Source: Chitinophagaceae bacterium (GTDB taxonomy: Bacteria > Bacteroidota > Bacteroidia > Chitinophagales > Chitinophagaceae). From it: 64,000 nt of DNA. The stretch lies in assembly GCA_947447265.1 (NCBI GenBank), contig CANFKC010000013.1:1-64000 (forward strand), written 5' to 3'. Positions within the stretch are counted from its first letter, which is position 1, and each line of letters opens with the position of its first letter. The notes beneath the pieces were generated by a model. It saw nothing but the letters and a program-made list of their open reading frames with translations, was not told the origin of the DNA and ran no database searches. Below, in pieces: positions 26,801 to 34,370 of this stretch. The position numbers and the translations under genes were made by a program.

Positions 26801-27961
26801 ATCCCAGGTTGCGCCCCTGTTCGTGCTTTTAATAACGCATGGCGGCGACGATGAGCCTATATTCACGCAGTACACTACATTCGATCCCGCAGGCGTTACA
26901 CCCAGCCTTGCGCCTGATGTATTGGTTGCAGCTAAGGTGCTGCTGGTTACATTAGCGAATGTTGCACCGGCATCCGTAGAGCGCAACAGAACAATCAGGT
27001 TAGCGCTGGTAGAACCTACTGCGTAAACCGTATCAGGATTTGTTGGATTTAAAACCACGTCGAATAATGTACCGGTTACTGTACTACCCGAAGCGGCTGT
27101 CCAGGTGCTGCCATTGTCATTACTGTAGTAGATGGTAGTACTACCTGTAATAACAATACGTCCGGTATTCGGGTTTATGGCGATGGCATTGGCTGCCCCG
27201 CCGGTATAAGAACTGAGTACCGACCATCCGGCTCCGCCTGTTGTGGTTTTCAGCAATACGCTGGAGCGGCTATCGTAGGTATAAACAATATTGTCGTTAT
27301 GCGGGTCCACCGTAATAGAACGCGAGCCGCAACTATACATGGTATCGCTGACAGATACCCAGTGCAGACCCTTATCGCTGGTGCGGAAGAGTGTGCCGGG
27401 TTCGCTGGCAGCATACAAAACAGATGGGTTCGATGGTGCGAGTGCTATACGGTAAATGTTAGCCTGGTAGTTCTTTAGCGCAGCGCCGGGTTTGTATGTC
27501 TGCGTTGGCCCTAATATCGTCCAGTTGGCCGATGCAGTTGTTTTCGATGCCGCGCCAGTGGCCTTGCCGCAGCGCTGGTTCTGCATTGAATTCAGTAATT
27601 GTTGCTTGTGGTAGCCGGTATCAAATTTAATACTGCCATCTTCTTGTATAAATGGGGCCATATTGTTGCGCCAGCGTATATAGGCTGTCATGTAAGGCTC
27701 TTCATTGAAATCCGCGTCGGGTTCGCCTGGTTCACCAACCCTTTTTTCCCGTTCCACTTCTTCACTGCCCTTGTAAACCTGTATCAGCGAATCGATGGTA
27801 TATACATTGGGGTGCGACCAGTTGGTCTGCTGTACCCATTTCGGCACCGGAAGGTCATAAGGTAGATCAAATGGCGGCTTTGCCTGCTGTCCCCGGGCGG
27901 GCGAAATAATTGCGGAAAGGCAAAACATCGCAATACCCGTGCAAAATAATCGAGCTCTCAT
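23813..27961 (-). CDS. T9SS-secreted protein with BNR repeats, PKD and LamG domains
   Basis: A 1,382-residue exported protein. Signal peptide residues 1-25 (MRARLFCTGIAMFCLSAIIS...), chosen as the start; an ATG 48 bases upstream would only add a tail. About residues 150-800 form sialidase-like propellers with repeated Asp-box motifs (STNGGSSW, TTNSGATW, STDAGATF, SNDNGSTW). A PKD domain (about 825-900, RTWSFPGSVWVSS then YYAVTLTVTNSAGQ) and a LamG/concanavalin-like domain (about 915-1080, FSISAWIQPKGNQSSF) follow. The C-terminus (about 1295-1382, YPNPCREWLKLDI to ATRKFLVE) is a type A T9SS sorting domain. Such proteins are surface-attached or released binding proteins or hydrolases. No hydrolase active site was identified. 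Confidence 0.9.
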   Translation of the reverse strand: MRARLFCTGIAMFCLSAIISPARGQQAKPPFDLPYDLPVPKWVQQTNWSHPNVYTIDSLIQVYKGSEEVEREKRVGEPGEPDADFNEEPYMTAYIRWRNNMAPFIQEDGSIKFDTGYHKQQLLNSMQNQRCGKATGAASKTTASANWTILGPTQTYKPGAALKNYQANIYRIALAPSNPSVLYAASEPGTLFRTSDKGLHWVSVSDTMYSCGSRSITVDPHNDNIVYTYDSRSSVLLKTTTGGAGWSVLSSYTGGAANAIAINPNTGRIVITGSTTIYYSNDNGSTWTAASGSTVTGTLFDVVLNPTNPDTVYAVGSTSANLIVLLRSTDAGATFANVTSSTLAATNTSGARLGVTPAGSNVVYCVNIGSSSPPCVIKSTNRGATWDTTVTSTTTGLTGSNVSTGLGMSNGQGYYDLGIVVSPTNANHVIVGTTTSYKSTDGGVNFSPLGGYHGTFGLHPDMQCAIAKGGDAYIATDGGVNYSSDFFTNTSNWAVRDNGLRSADYWGFGQGWDEDIVVGGRYHNGNAAIAETYTGGQALSLGGGESATGHVYHGRSGITGFRDIGNLKIPAALSGTIQYNNPDVPNTMWPQDDYYGLFSSKLVIDPRYSNVFYLGMDSILWKTTNSGASYTALHNFGNNNKVWRFEIARSKPSVMYVCAKNGVYKTTNSGATWAQLTLPVSWSFYNTDIAVNPLNEDEVYFCMAQAAAGNKVFKSTNGGSSWVNYTGSVLSGKAISFLQFHGGSNHGLYAITNSRPSKVYYRDSAMSDWTDFSSGLPAGLEAREGALVFYRDSKLRLCGNSSVWESPLSVTGAPVAQPMADRQYVGCARDTVNFFDYSMVNYTGATRTWSFPGSVWVSSTSVRTPQVIYPGPGYYAVTLTVTNSAGQTHTRTVDSMIYVSDDHCAPDTVAGLCLQLNKTSQTVNLGTANINSNNFSISAWIQPKGNQSSFSQIVSHPAYPGSNGYGFGFGFTFSGYTPNLKLCYTDSLVNYGNSSTLICDSTKWNYVVLTYSPNGVVIYLNGVGDTVNSYSPMPVIDLSQSPFIINYDCHNGQGSKFDGKIDEVKIFNYALSQKEVREKMHLITNPATETGLIKYYQFNQYDPLSGSLYDVKNNFSATVPSTNIVPSTAPVATGVVLRDTAVNSAGLNDLSAADVKLHLPTGGTYPDGEVVAFHLNSNPDTKPDARPIVKGYFVLNNYGTNPTFTTPDSIVLSKLRILYPGYHAGDFRLYKRATGDFGNTWGAELDSACTLNYAATGSSLTWKATSGVTAFNSQFVIVNDDTTHYNTGVVNANKNTVTISDAYPNPCREWLKLDIGLAGTTGTPATFTITSETGTVITRLQDRLDLKNNTELIHLPKLATGIYFVTIEISGAETATRKFLVE

Positions 27962-28129
27962 ATCTAAATCTTTCAGGATAAACGATAAGTAGATAAATAA
28001 TTTACTCATCTCAATAATCTGCTAACTTACATTTTTTTGCTCAAATCAGGATATTTGCCGTTGTTATAGCAGAGGTAGCGCTAAAATAGATGGAGATAAG
28101 ATTTGTTATGCCCGATAAGATTTTTTTGC

Positions 28130-28162
28130 TTGGTAGTGAGTACACCAACTACGGCGGAGACA
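28130..28162 (+). repeat. Hairpin repeat copy 7, diverged
   Basis: TTGGTAGTGAGTACACCAAC followed by TACGGCGGAGA matches the family core with several changes. It is within 10 bases of the stop codon of the 28171 gene, on its 3' side. Confidence 0.65.
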
Positions 28163-28170
28163 ACAAGTTG

Positions 28171-28647
28171 CTATTCTAAATAACCCCAATTTTCTGCTTC
28201 CTCTAAATAGCAATTAATCAAATCGTCAAGCGATAATAATTTTGAGTACACAGTCTTGATATGATAGTCTTCATTGAGGCTGAACAATTTCAAAACAAAT
28301 TCCAACATAAACATAGCATTATCACAAGTAAGACTGAAGATCGGATAATAGGATACATTGTTATGTTTAACAGGAAACGGGCCGTCCTCCCTGTGAATTT
28401 CTTCGTCCGGCATTAAAAAAATATCAATGTAATCTTCCGAATCATAATCATAGCCCGAATCATTTTCTTTTTTTAGTTCCCCTTCCCAAGTCCTACCATA
28501 CTTTATCAAAAGATTGGGTCTAACACTAACGTCATCATAGAGGTTGGTCCCAAAACTATATCTGTAACAGAAAAGTGCATCTACCAGGCGACTTACATTG
28601 CCACTTGCAGATAATGGTGTGTTTGTAACAATGTATACTGAATCCAT
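28171..28647 (-). CDS. Acidic hypothetical protein, possible immunity-type
   Basis: A 158-residue soluble, acidic protein (MDSVYIVTNTPLSASGNVSR ... LEEAENWGYLE) with aromatic-rich strands, clusters of Asp/Glu (SGYDYDSEDYIDIF, MPDEEIHREDG) and a helical C-terminus. No signal peptide. I recognise no family. Its small size, acidity, AT-rich sequence and flanking by both repeat families near SUKH and TA genes are compatible with an orphan immunity protein, but that is only inferred from context. Confidence 0.6.
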   Translation of the reverse strand: MDSVYIVTNTPLSASGNVSRLVDALFCYRYSFGTNLYDDVSVRPNLLIKYGRTWEGELKKENDSGYDYDSEDYIDIFLMPDEEIHREDGPFPVKHNNVSYYPIFSLTCDNAMFMLEFVLKLFSLNEDYHIKTVYSKLLSLDDLINCYLEEAENWGYLE

Positions 28648-28680
28648 AACAAATTACGCTTAAACCTGTTTTTGAGTGCT

Positions 28681-28772
28681 CTATCTTTGTCATGCTGACG
28701 AAGGAAGCATCTATATCAAGAGGGTATGTGGGTGAAAGATGTCTCATACCTCGAGATGACAAAGCAAGAGAG
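28681..28772. repeat. 92-bp dispersed repeat, copy 2
   Basis: Same length and about 89 percent identical by eye to 22449-22540, in the same orientation on the plus strand, with the same complementary ends. It lies just past the end of the higA-like gene. Confidence 0.85.
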
Positions 28773-28783
28773 AAGAAACTACC

Positions 28784-29230
28784 CTAAGCCGCTTCCATAT
28801 CCTTTCTCGTATTCATAACACTTGCGTTTTTCAGTTGGGCATTGATTGGGGAAATAAGCTTGTACGGCCTGTTGAAGGCCTCCTGCGATAGTTTGAACAA
28901 TTCAGCCAGTTTACGAATAATATCTTTTGAAAATCCCTTTTTGTAGTTTACAATATCAGATACCAGGCCGGGGCTTACTTTAAGAGCCAAAGCCAAGTCA
29001 ACAGACTTTAAATTATGGTCTTTCATTAAAGATCGCAGTAAGGCAACCGGATCTAGTTCGTTAAACATATTATGTTGTTCATCCCATTTTTCAATAAGCA
29101 ATGTAAGCAGTGCAATCTCATCTTTTATGTCTTTGTTTTTACCTTTTGAGAAAAGTAACTCTTCCAGTACCTTACAATATTCGTCATACTGTTTTTCCGT
29201 AGCGATAACTTTATATTTCAACGTCGCCAT
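28784..29230 (-). CDS. higA: HigA-type antitoxin with XRE helix-turn-helix
   Basis: A 148-residue protein. The N-terminal helical region (residues 5-60) contains EKQYDEYCKVLEELLFSK, typical of Bacteroidota HigA-like antitoxins. A helix-turn-helix follows at about 68-115 (LKSVDLALALKVSPGLVSDI, then NYKKGFSKDIIRKLAELF). It would bind and neutralise the toxin encoded 11 bases upstream and repress the shared promoter. Toxin-first order is usual for higBA. The C-terminal tail (SVMNTRKDMEAA) is unstructured. Confidence 0.9.
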   Translation of the reverse strand: MATLKYKVIATEKQYDEYCKVLEELLFSKGKNKDIKDEIALLTLLIEKWDEQHNMFNELDPVALLRSLMKDHNLKSVDLALALKVSPGLVSDIVNYKKGFSKDIIRKLAELFKLSQEAFNRPYKLISPINAQLKNASVMNTRKDMEAA

Positions 29231-29241
29231 AAGTATAGGTT

Positions 29242-29574
29242 TTAATAAATATTGATTGAATATTGTTTCCCGTCAGCACAAATCTTATCATACTCGGCAT
29301 GTGTGCCAATCCAGCATACAAATAGATGTACTTCACTTTCGCCAAAGGAATACTTGCAGATCATTCTGAAATTATTGCCACCAATGTCAAAAACAATTTT
29401 AAGGCATCTTTTTCCTAACAGATCGGCTGTTCTGAATGTTTTATTTATGTCAGTCGGTTTCTCCCAATCTGCTTTTTTAATTTTTGAAAGCCAATCCTCA
29501 AAAGAAATTTTGCTTCCCACGTTTTGAGTGGCAAATACCCTGATCGTTTTTTCCTTTATCAGATGAATTTTCAT
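29242..29574 (-). CDS. higB: HigB-type toxin (RelE superfamily mRNA interferase)
   Basis: A 110-residue protein of the HigB_toxin type: SFEDWLSKIKKADWEKPTDI, then RCLKIVFDIGGNNFRMICKY and VHLFVCWIGTHAEYDKI. The conserved tail GTHAEYDKI is characteristic. Relatives cleave mRNA on the ribosome. It begins the higBA pair, with a long perfect inverted repeat upstream as a likely operator. The gene appears intact. Confidence 0.9.
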   Translation of the reverse strand: MKIHLIKEKTIRVFATQNVGSKISFEDWLSKIKKADWEKPTDINKTFRTADLLGKRCLKIVFDIGGNNFRMICKYSFGESEVHLFVCWIGTHAEYDKICADGKQYSINIY

Positions 29575-29580
29575 GCAAAT

Positions 29581-29624
29581 TAGACATTTTTAGACATAAA
29601 AATTCACAAAGCGTGAATTTTTAT
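29581..29624. promoter_or_regulatory. Candidate higBA operator: 12-bp inverted repeat and TAGACAT direct repeats
   Basis: ATAAAAATTCAC (29596-29607) and GTGAATTTTTAT (29613-29624) are perfect complements around AAAGC. TAGACAT occurs twice, ten bases apart (29581 and 29591). The site begins 7 bases before the higB ATG and could bind HigA. It could also serve as a terminator for the gene ending at 29687. Confidence 0.5.
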
Positions 29625-29686
29625 GGCAAGCTTGGCGGTATTGGTAGCTTAATTCGCCCGAGCCGTAGCTATGCAAGATACCATTA

Positions 29687-31069
29687 TCACCTGTCACCAA
29701 TCCCGATATCAATGGTCCCTTCTGCAACAAGGTTATGGCGGCCTTTTATAATAATTTTATTGGCGCCTGCAGCTAGTTTGTATTTCAAAGTTATTTCATT
29801 GGCAGTAATGGTTAGCTTTTTCTTCATTTGGCTTACTCCCTTTGCGTCGAAACATTCTACGGTCATTTCCTGGCCTTTTAATGCGTCGGGAAAATGCAAC
29901 AACAATTCTTTGTCGGCATAGGCTATGGTTACTTCTTCTTTTAATATTACCGGTGCTCCCGCAATCTCGGGCTCTACAGGGCTATTGCCCGTGGTATTTT
30001 GGGTAACTTCCAGGTCTATCATCACCGGGTATTTATTTGACATCTGGTATATCGCCTGCAGTACGTCAGTTGGTGCTGATGTATTGATATGCGAATTTTT
30101 ATTGAGAACAGATACTTTATAGCGTTGACCGTCATTGCCTATAGTACGGTAACTGTTGGGAATGTATTTAATGTAGTTAGTGTTATTCACTATCCATGAT
30201 GAAATGAAAATATGGTCGTACCAGTTTTTGCCACCTCCGCCGGAGCCGCAGGTATTGGGCACTGCAGCTGATTCGCGGGTTGAGGTAGTAAAATACCTGG
30301 TAAATTTGCCGTCATGGTCCCAGTCGGCCGGGTACTTAAAAACCCGATCAGGATAAAATGGCGGATCGTAAAATGTAAAGCCGGTATCTTCCGGTGCAGT
30401 TAATTCCTTGTAAAAACCTTCTTTCGAATTGCGCACATTAAAATCGCCCAGGTTAATGTGGTTACCCAGTCGTTTAAAGTGTTGTTTAATGCTGGTCATT
30501 TCGCCTTTTATCTGCATCTCCCTCACATCATCAAAATCGTCTCCCGATTTATCGTGGTTGGGGGTTATGTAGAGAAACGTAGTATCGTGAGTGGATGCCA
30601 GTGAGGGGTCTTTGTAATACAGTTTATAGGTATTCATATCAATACCGTTTACGTAACTGGCAACAAGCGAGGAAAACCCCAGTTTGCGCTGGTCGTAAAA
30701 AACCATGCAAATATTATTTGAGAGTGCGGTATTCGTAAACGGGCAATAGGCATACCGAGAGGGGTATGCTGCATTTACTGCGAACTGCAGAATAGAATCG
30801 GCAAAGCCATAAGGCGCATCGCCGGTTTTATCGGTGGGCGACATTTTTATAGCAGCCATTTTTTCCAGCGAAAGGATATCAGGATTGGTATGGCTAACTA
30901 TAGTTTTAAGGTAGTTATTGTAGTTAGCTGTAGGGCCCTGGCAGCCATTACCATAGTATAGCACATTGTATGCCATTACCCGCAGGGTATCTTTTTGCGC
31001 GAATACTGCCAGCGAAGGGATAAATAAAAAGGAAAGTGAAAAGAGTACTTTATTAAATGACTGCCTCAT
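29687..31069 (-). CDS. Secreted endonuclease/exonuclease/phosphatase-family protein
   Basis: A 460-residue exported protein (signal peptide residues 1-24, ending AVFAQ). The EEP fold is shown by RVMAYNVLYYG near 30, the Glu in PDILSLEKMA, the catalytic-type Asp-Asn in NLGDFNVRN, and the terminal Asp-His in NWYDHIFIS. EEP enzymes cut phosphodiesters (DNA, lipids) or phosphoesters. A C-terminal beta-domain of about 85 residues (from ILKEEVTIAYADKELLL) sits where its neighbour has a T9SS signal, but its last residues (TIDIGIGDR) lack the usual basic ending. Paralogue of the next upstream gene, 19 bases away. Confidence 0.85.
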   Translation of the reverse strand: MRQSFNKVLFSLSFLFIPSLAVFAQKDTLRVMAYNVLYYGNGCQGPTANYNNYLKTIVSHTNPDILSLEKMAAIKMSPTDKTGDAPYGFADSILQFAVNAAYPSRYAYCPFTNTALSNNICMVFYDQRKLGFSSLVASYVNGIDMNTYKLYYKDPSLASTHDTTFLYITPNHDKSGDDFDDVREMQIKGEMTSIKQHFKRLGNHINLGDFNVRNSKEGFYKELTAPEDTGFTFYDPPFYPDRVFKYPADWDHDGKFTRYFTTSTRESAAVPNTCGSGGGGKNWYDHIFISSWIVNNTNYIKYIPNSYRTIGNDGQRYKVSVLNKNSHINTSAPTDVLQAIYQMSNKYPVMIDLEVTQNTTGNSPVEPEIAGAPVILKEEVTIAYADKELLLHFPDALKGQEMTVECFDAKGVSQMKKKLTITANEITLKYKLAAGANKIIIKGRHNLVAEGTIDIGIGDR

Positions 31070-31088
31070 GTTGCTTTAATTACTATCG

Positions 31089-32450
31089 TTACTGTTTTAC
31101 AATCATTTGTTTGGTGAGCTGTCCTTCATCACTGGATACTTCGACAAAGTAAATGCCGGGCATTACTTCAAAAGGTAACTGCATTTGTTGCGAATTTACG
31201 ACGACTTTTTTTTGAAGCACAGCCCGGCCCATAACGTCAGTTACAGTTAAGAGGTGTTCCGCGTCCATATAAGATGGATCAAAATTAAGCGTGAGTGTGC
31301 TGCCTGTAGGGTTAGCTATGGTTACTACCGGTTTATCAGCATTTATTGAATTTACACCAACCGGCGATAGGTCAACCACAACATCAGTCATTACCGGGTA
31401 TTTATTCGACATCTGGAATAGTGCACTGATGACGGCTGCAGGCGCAGCAGTGTTCGTAGGCATATCGTTAATTGAGATGCTGGTGCGGAGGCCATCGTTA
31501 CCCAGGGTTTTGTAACTGTGTGGCACATAGCTGATTCGTTGGGTATTATTAATAATGGAACCTGAAAGAAAAAGATGATCGTACCACGATTTTCCGCCCC
31601 CGCTGGTGCCGCAGGAATTAGGTACACTACCCGACTGCCGTGTTGAAGTAGTAAGGCAACTGGCATAAGATGACGGATTGTTGTCCCAGTCAGCAGGGTA
31701 AGTAAAAGTAGCGTCAGGGTAAAATGGCGGGTCGTAGAATTTGAATGCCGCATTAGCCGGCGCTACCAGGGCCTGATAGCAGGCTTCCATGCTATTGTGG
31801 GTGTTAAAATCGCCCATGTTTATCATATTGGGAAGCTGGGTAAATTTCGTTTGTATGGCAGCCATTTCCCCGGCAATTTGTGCAGCCCTTGCCGCGGCAT
31901 TGCTGCTGCTGCTGCCTGAGACAGTATGGTTGAGTGTGACATAAAGGAAAATGGTATCGTGCGTGGTTGCCAGTGTTGGTGACAGATAGTAGAGTTTGTA
32001 GGTATTGAAGTCGTTTACATTAATGTAGGACGAGGTGATACCTGCAAAACCCAGTTTTTGTTTGTTGTAAAATAAGATGGCCATATCATCGGCCGCCGAA
32101 GTATTGGTATAAGTGCAGTAAGCATATTTGTTGGGGAAGGCAGCATTGAGCGCATACTGAAGAATGGAATCGGCAAAGCCTGCTGGCGCTGTGCCGGAGT
32201 GGTCGCCGCTATACATGGGAATCGATGCCATTTTTTCAAGCCCGAGTACATCGGGGCTGGCATAACTGACAATGGTTTTAAGGTAATTGTGGTAGGTGCT
32301 GTGCGGCCCCTGGCATGCCGGCCGGTCTCCATAATACAGTACATTGTAAGCCATAACATGCAGGGTATCATGTTGCGCCAGGGCAACTCCGGTATTTAAC
32401 AAAGCACTCCAGAAGAGGAGTGCTTTTATATTTTTTGTGAAGTATTTCAT
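31089..32450 (-). CDS. T9SS-secreted endonuclease/exonuclease/phosphatase-family protein
   Basis: A 453-residue paralogue of the 29687 protein. Signal peptide 1-21 (MKYFTKNIKALLFWSALLNT...LAQ), with ATG 32450 preferred over an upstream TTG. EEP motifs: HVMAYNVLYYGD, DVLGLEKMAS, NMGDFNTHN and SWYDHLFLS, so the catalytic residues look complete. A type A T9SS sorting domain ends the protein (GSTLTLNFDPSYM ... TKQMIVKQ). Presumably a surface phosphodiesterase or nuclease. It lies between the lipoprotein gene and its paralogue with short gaps, consistent with one transcript. Confidence 0.9.
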   Translation of the reverse strand: MKYFTKNIKALLFWSALLNTGVALAQHDTLHVMAYNVLYYGDRPACQGPHSTYHNYLKTIVSYASPDVLGLEKMASIPMYSGDHSGTAPAGFADSILQYALNAAFPNKYAYCTYTNTSAADDMAILFYNKQKLGFAGITSSYINVNDFNTYKLYYLSPTLATTHDTIFLYVTLNHTVSGSSSSNAAARAAQIAGEMAAIQTKFTQLPNMINMGDFNTHNSMEACYQALVAPANAAFKFYDPPFYPDATFTYPADWDNNPSSYASCLTTSTRQSGSVPNSCGTSGGGKSWYDHLFLSGSIINNTQRISYVPHSYKTLGNDGLRTSISINDMPTNTAAPAAVISALFQMSNKYPVMTDVVVDLSPVGVNSINADKPVVTIANPTGSTLTLNFDPSYMDAEHLLTVTDVMGRAVLQKKVVVNSQQMQLPFEVMPGIYFVEVSSDEGQLTKQMIVKQ

Positions 32451-32474
32451 ATTCAAGTATACCAATGGTTTAAT

Positions 32475-33098
32475 TTATCTCGCGAGTGCATCGACAGTAA
32501 TGTTATCATATCTGTTATTGCCACCAGAAGTATCTGCAATAGAGTTAGAAAACTTAATTGCAAAATATGGATTGTTATCGCATTTAGGTATGGCAGAAAA
32601 ATCAATGGAATACTGCGTCCATACGGTTGTAAGGGTTATGCTGGTAGCTGCCAGATCGGTTGAAATAAAGTTGGTGCCGTCAACCGTATAAGAGATATTG
32701 TTGGATGCTGGTCCGCTGTTTGATTTTTGTACCGCAAACTGAAGTATAGGTTGTTTGTAGCCCACGGTAGGCACATGCAGTACCCATGAATAAAATGGGT
32801 TCCTCACCCTGAGGCCGGTACCCGAATCGGCGCCCCTCCTGGTGTTAAGTGTACTCCCTGGCGATACTGCATCAGTGTAACCATTGGTTGCAAAATTGAA
32901 CGAAATGTGACCGTTGCCAATAGTGGTGTCAGGAATAGATAATGAAGCAGAATCAGTGCCTGTGTTGAAACTCCAGTAATGAATGAGTTTGCGGTCGCCT
33001 AATACAACCGGGCCAGTTGACGCGGTTTGTACCCTGTCTTTTACGCAGGAAGAAAGGGAAATGACAACCAAAGAAACAAATAGCAAATATGATTTCAT
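32475..33098 (-). CDS. Surface lipoprotein related to the 35182 product
   Basis: A 207-residue lipoprotein (signal MKSYLLFVSLVVISLSSC, lipid on Cys18). The mature part contains KLIHYWSFNTGTDSA, matching KLIHYWNFNSYTMAD in the 35182 protein, and later GLRVRNPFYSWVLHVPTVGY and NNRYDNITVDAL, also shared. Both look like one jelly-roll/carbohydrate-binding-like domain, here lipid-anchored and without a T9SS signal. Ligand unknown. Located between the porin and the EEP genes. Confidence 0.8.
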   Translation of the reverse strand: MKSYLLFVSLVVISLSSCVKDRVQTASTGPVVLGDRKLIHYWSFNTGTDSASLSIPDTTIGNGHISFNFATNGYTDAVSPGSTLNTRRGADSGTGLRVRNPFYSWVLHVPTVGYKQPILQFAVQKSNSGPASNNISYTVDGTNFISTDLAATSITLTTVWTQYSIDFSAIPKCDNNPYFAIKFSNSIADTSGGNNRYDNITVDALAR

Positions 33099-33137
33099 AA
33101 ACTTGTTGTTGATGTTGAAAAATGATTTGTGGAAGGG

Positions 33138-34367
33138 TTAAAATACGATCTGGTAACCAACGCGAATCTGGTCAGTATAATGCAGAGGGTTTTGTACTTT
33201 GTCTTCAGTCAACGGCTTGTAATACTCTATTTTAAACACCGAATTGAAGCCGCTTACTTTGTAAGCGTAAGCCAGGTATAACCACTCCTGTGTACCCGGG
33301 TAAAGGTCGTTAGCATTAAAACCCTCGTACATAGCAGAGAATACCGAATGTTTTTTCTCCCAGTTGTAGTTAAGGCCGGCATTAAGGCCACCTGCGTTTA
33401 CAACATTGTTGTTTTTAGAACGTGTTGTACTGTTATATAAACCATCTAAAGTGTCAGTTGGTTTTAATTGCAGCATGTGCCCTTCAACTGTTGCTGAAAA
33501 CCCTTTGAATTTGACTATACCATCGAAGCCATAGGCCAGGCGTTTGCCGCTGATAACTCGGATGCCGTATGCGCCGGATGCATCGGGCGCATCAACGTTT
33601 ATTGATGAACCTTTTGGTTGTGTTTTATCAGCATAACGGGCATTTGCCGCTATTCTGAAAACAGGGGTAGGGGAGTTTTCCTGGTCAATAATGTGGTATT
33701 TCATTTTTGCAGGGTATGAAAACTCTGCACGGCCTATATATTCAAATGTGCCACTGGCGTCGTTGCCATATTGGAAGAAGTTTTCGCCCATGCCGCTGAA
33801 AGCGCCGGCATACAGGTTAATACGGTCTTTCATAAAGCGGTAATTCAGTGCCAGTCCGAAATCCCTTCTTGAAAACAGGTCGCCACCGTAAAGATTGGCA
33901 TGGCTCCAGTAAGGTGTGCCCCATACTTCGCTCATTGAGCCCTGTGAATAAGGTACTTTATCGTAACCGAATTTAATGTGTACCGGCCAGCCTTTGTATT
34001 GTATATAAGCGGCTTTTATGCCAGAATTAGCCGGATTAGCGGTATTATTGGTTGCAGCAGCACTAACAAGATCTATAAGGCTTATATGAAATTCGTATAC
34101 GAATTTGCTGGCTGTTTTGCCCAAAAAATCCATATCGAAATCTTTTACGCCCCAGCCATTGTGGCTTTTTTTCAGGTAGTTGGAATCATCTTTAAGTATG
34201 CGTGTTTCATAAAACCCTGAAACACGTCCGCCAATCTGCAACGTATTTGCTTCAGAACTTAATGTGAATTGACTGGCTGAAGGGTTATCAGCAAACTCTG
34301 AGAACTGCGCTTCCGCTGTAGTGCCCAGTGACACCGCAACAAGCGTAAAAAGTAGTAGTTTTTTCAT
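33138..34367 (-). CDS. Outer-membrane porin, Porin_O_P-like
   Basis: A 409-residue protein with a signal peptide (1-20, ending AEAQ), then many alternating amphipathic strands ending in VGYQIVF with a terminal Phe, as in beta-barrel outer-membrane proteins. Stretches such as IQYKGWPVHIKFGYDKVPYS and FSRRDFGLALNYRFMKDRIN fit the phosphate-selective porin O/P family. The family name reflects OprO/OprP of Pseudomonas; substrate specificity here is not shown by the sequence. It lies three bases after the SdiA-regulated-like gene, in the surface-protein operon. Confidence 0.85.
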   Translation of the reverse strand: MKKLLLFTLVAVSLGTTAEAQFSEFADNPSASQFTLSSEANTLQIGGRVSGFYETRILKDDSNYLKKSHNGWGVKDFDMDFLGKTASKFVYEFHISLIDLVSAAATNNTANPANSGIKAAYIQYKGWPVHIKFGYDKVPYSQGSMSEVWGTPYWSHANLYGGDLFSRRDFGLALNYRFMKDRINLYAGAFSGMGENFFQYGNDASGTFEYIGRAEFSYPAKMKYHIIDQENSPTPVFRIAANARYADKTQPKGSSINVDAPDASGAYGIRVISGKRLAYGFDGIVKFKGFSATVEGHMLQLKPTDTLDGLYNSTTRSKNNNVVNAGGLNAGLNYNWEKKHSVFSAMYEGFNANDLYPGTQEWLYLAYAYKVSGFNSVFKIEYYKPLTEDKVQNPLHYTDQIRVGYQIVF

Positions 34368-34370
34368 TAT

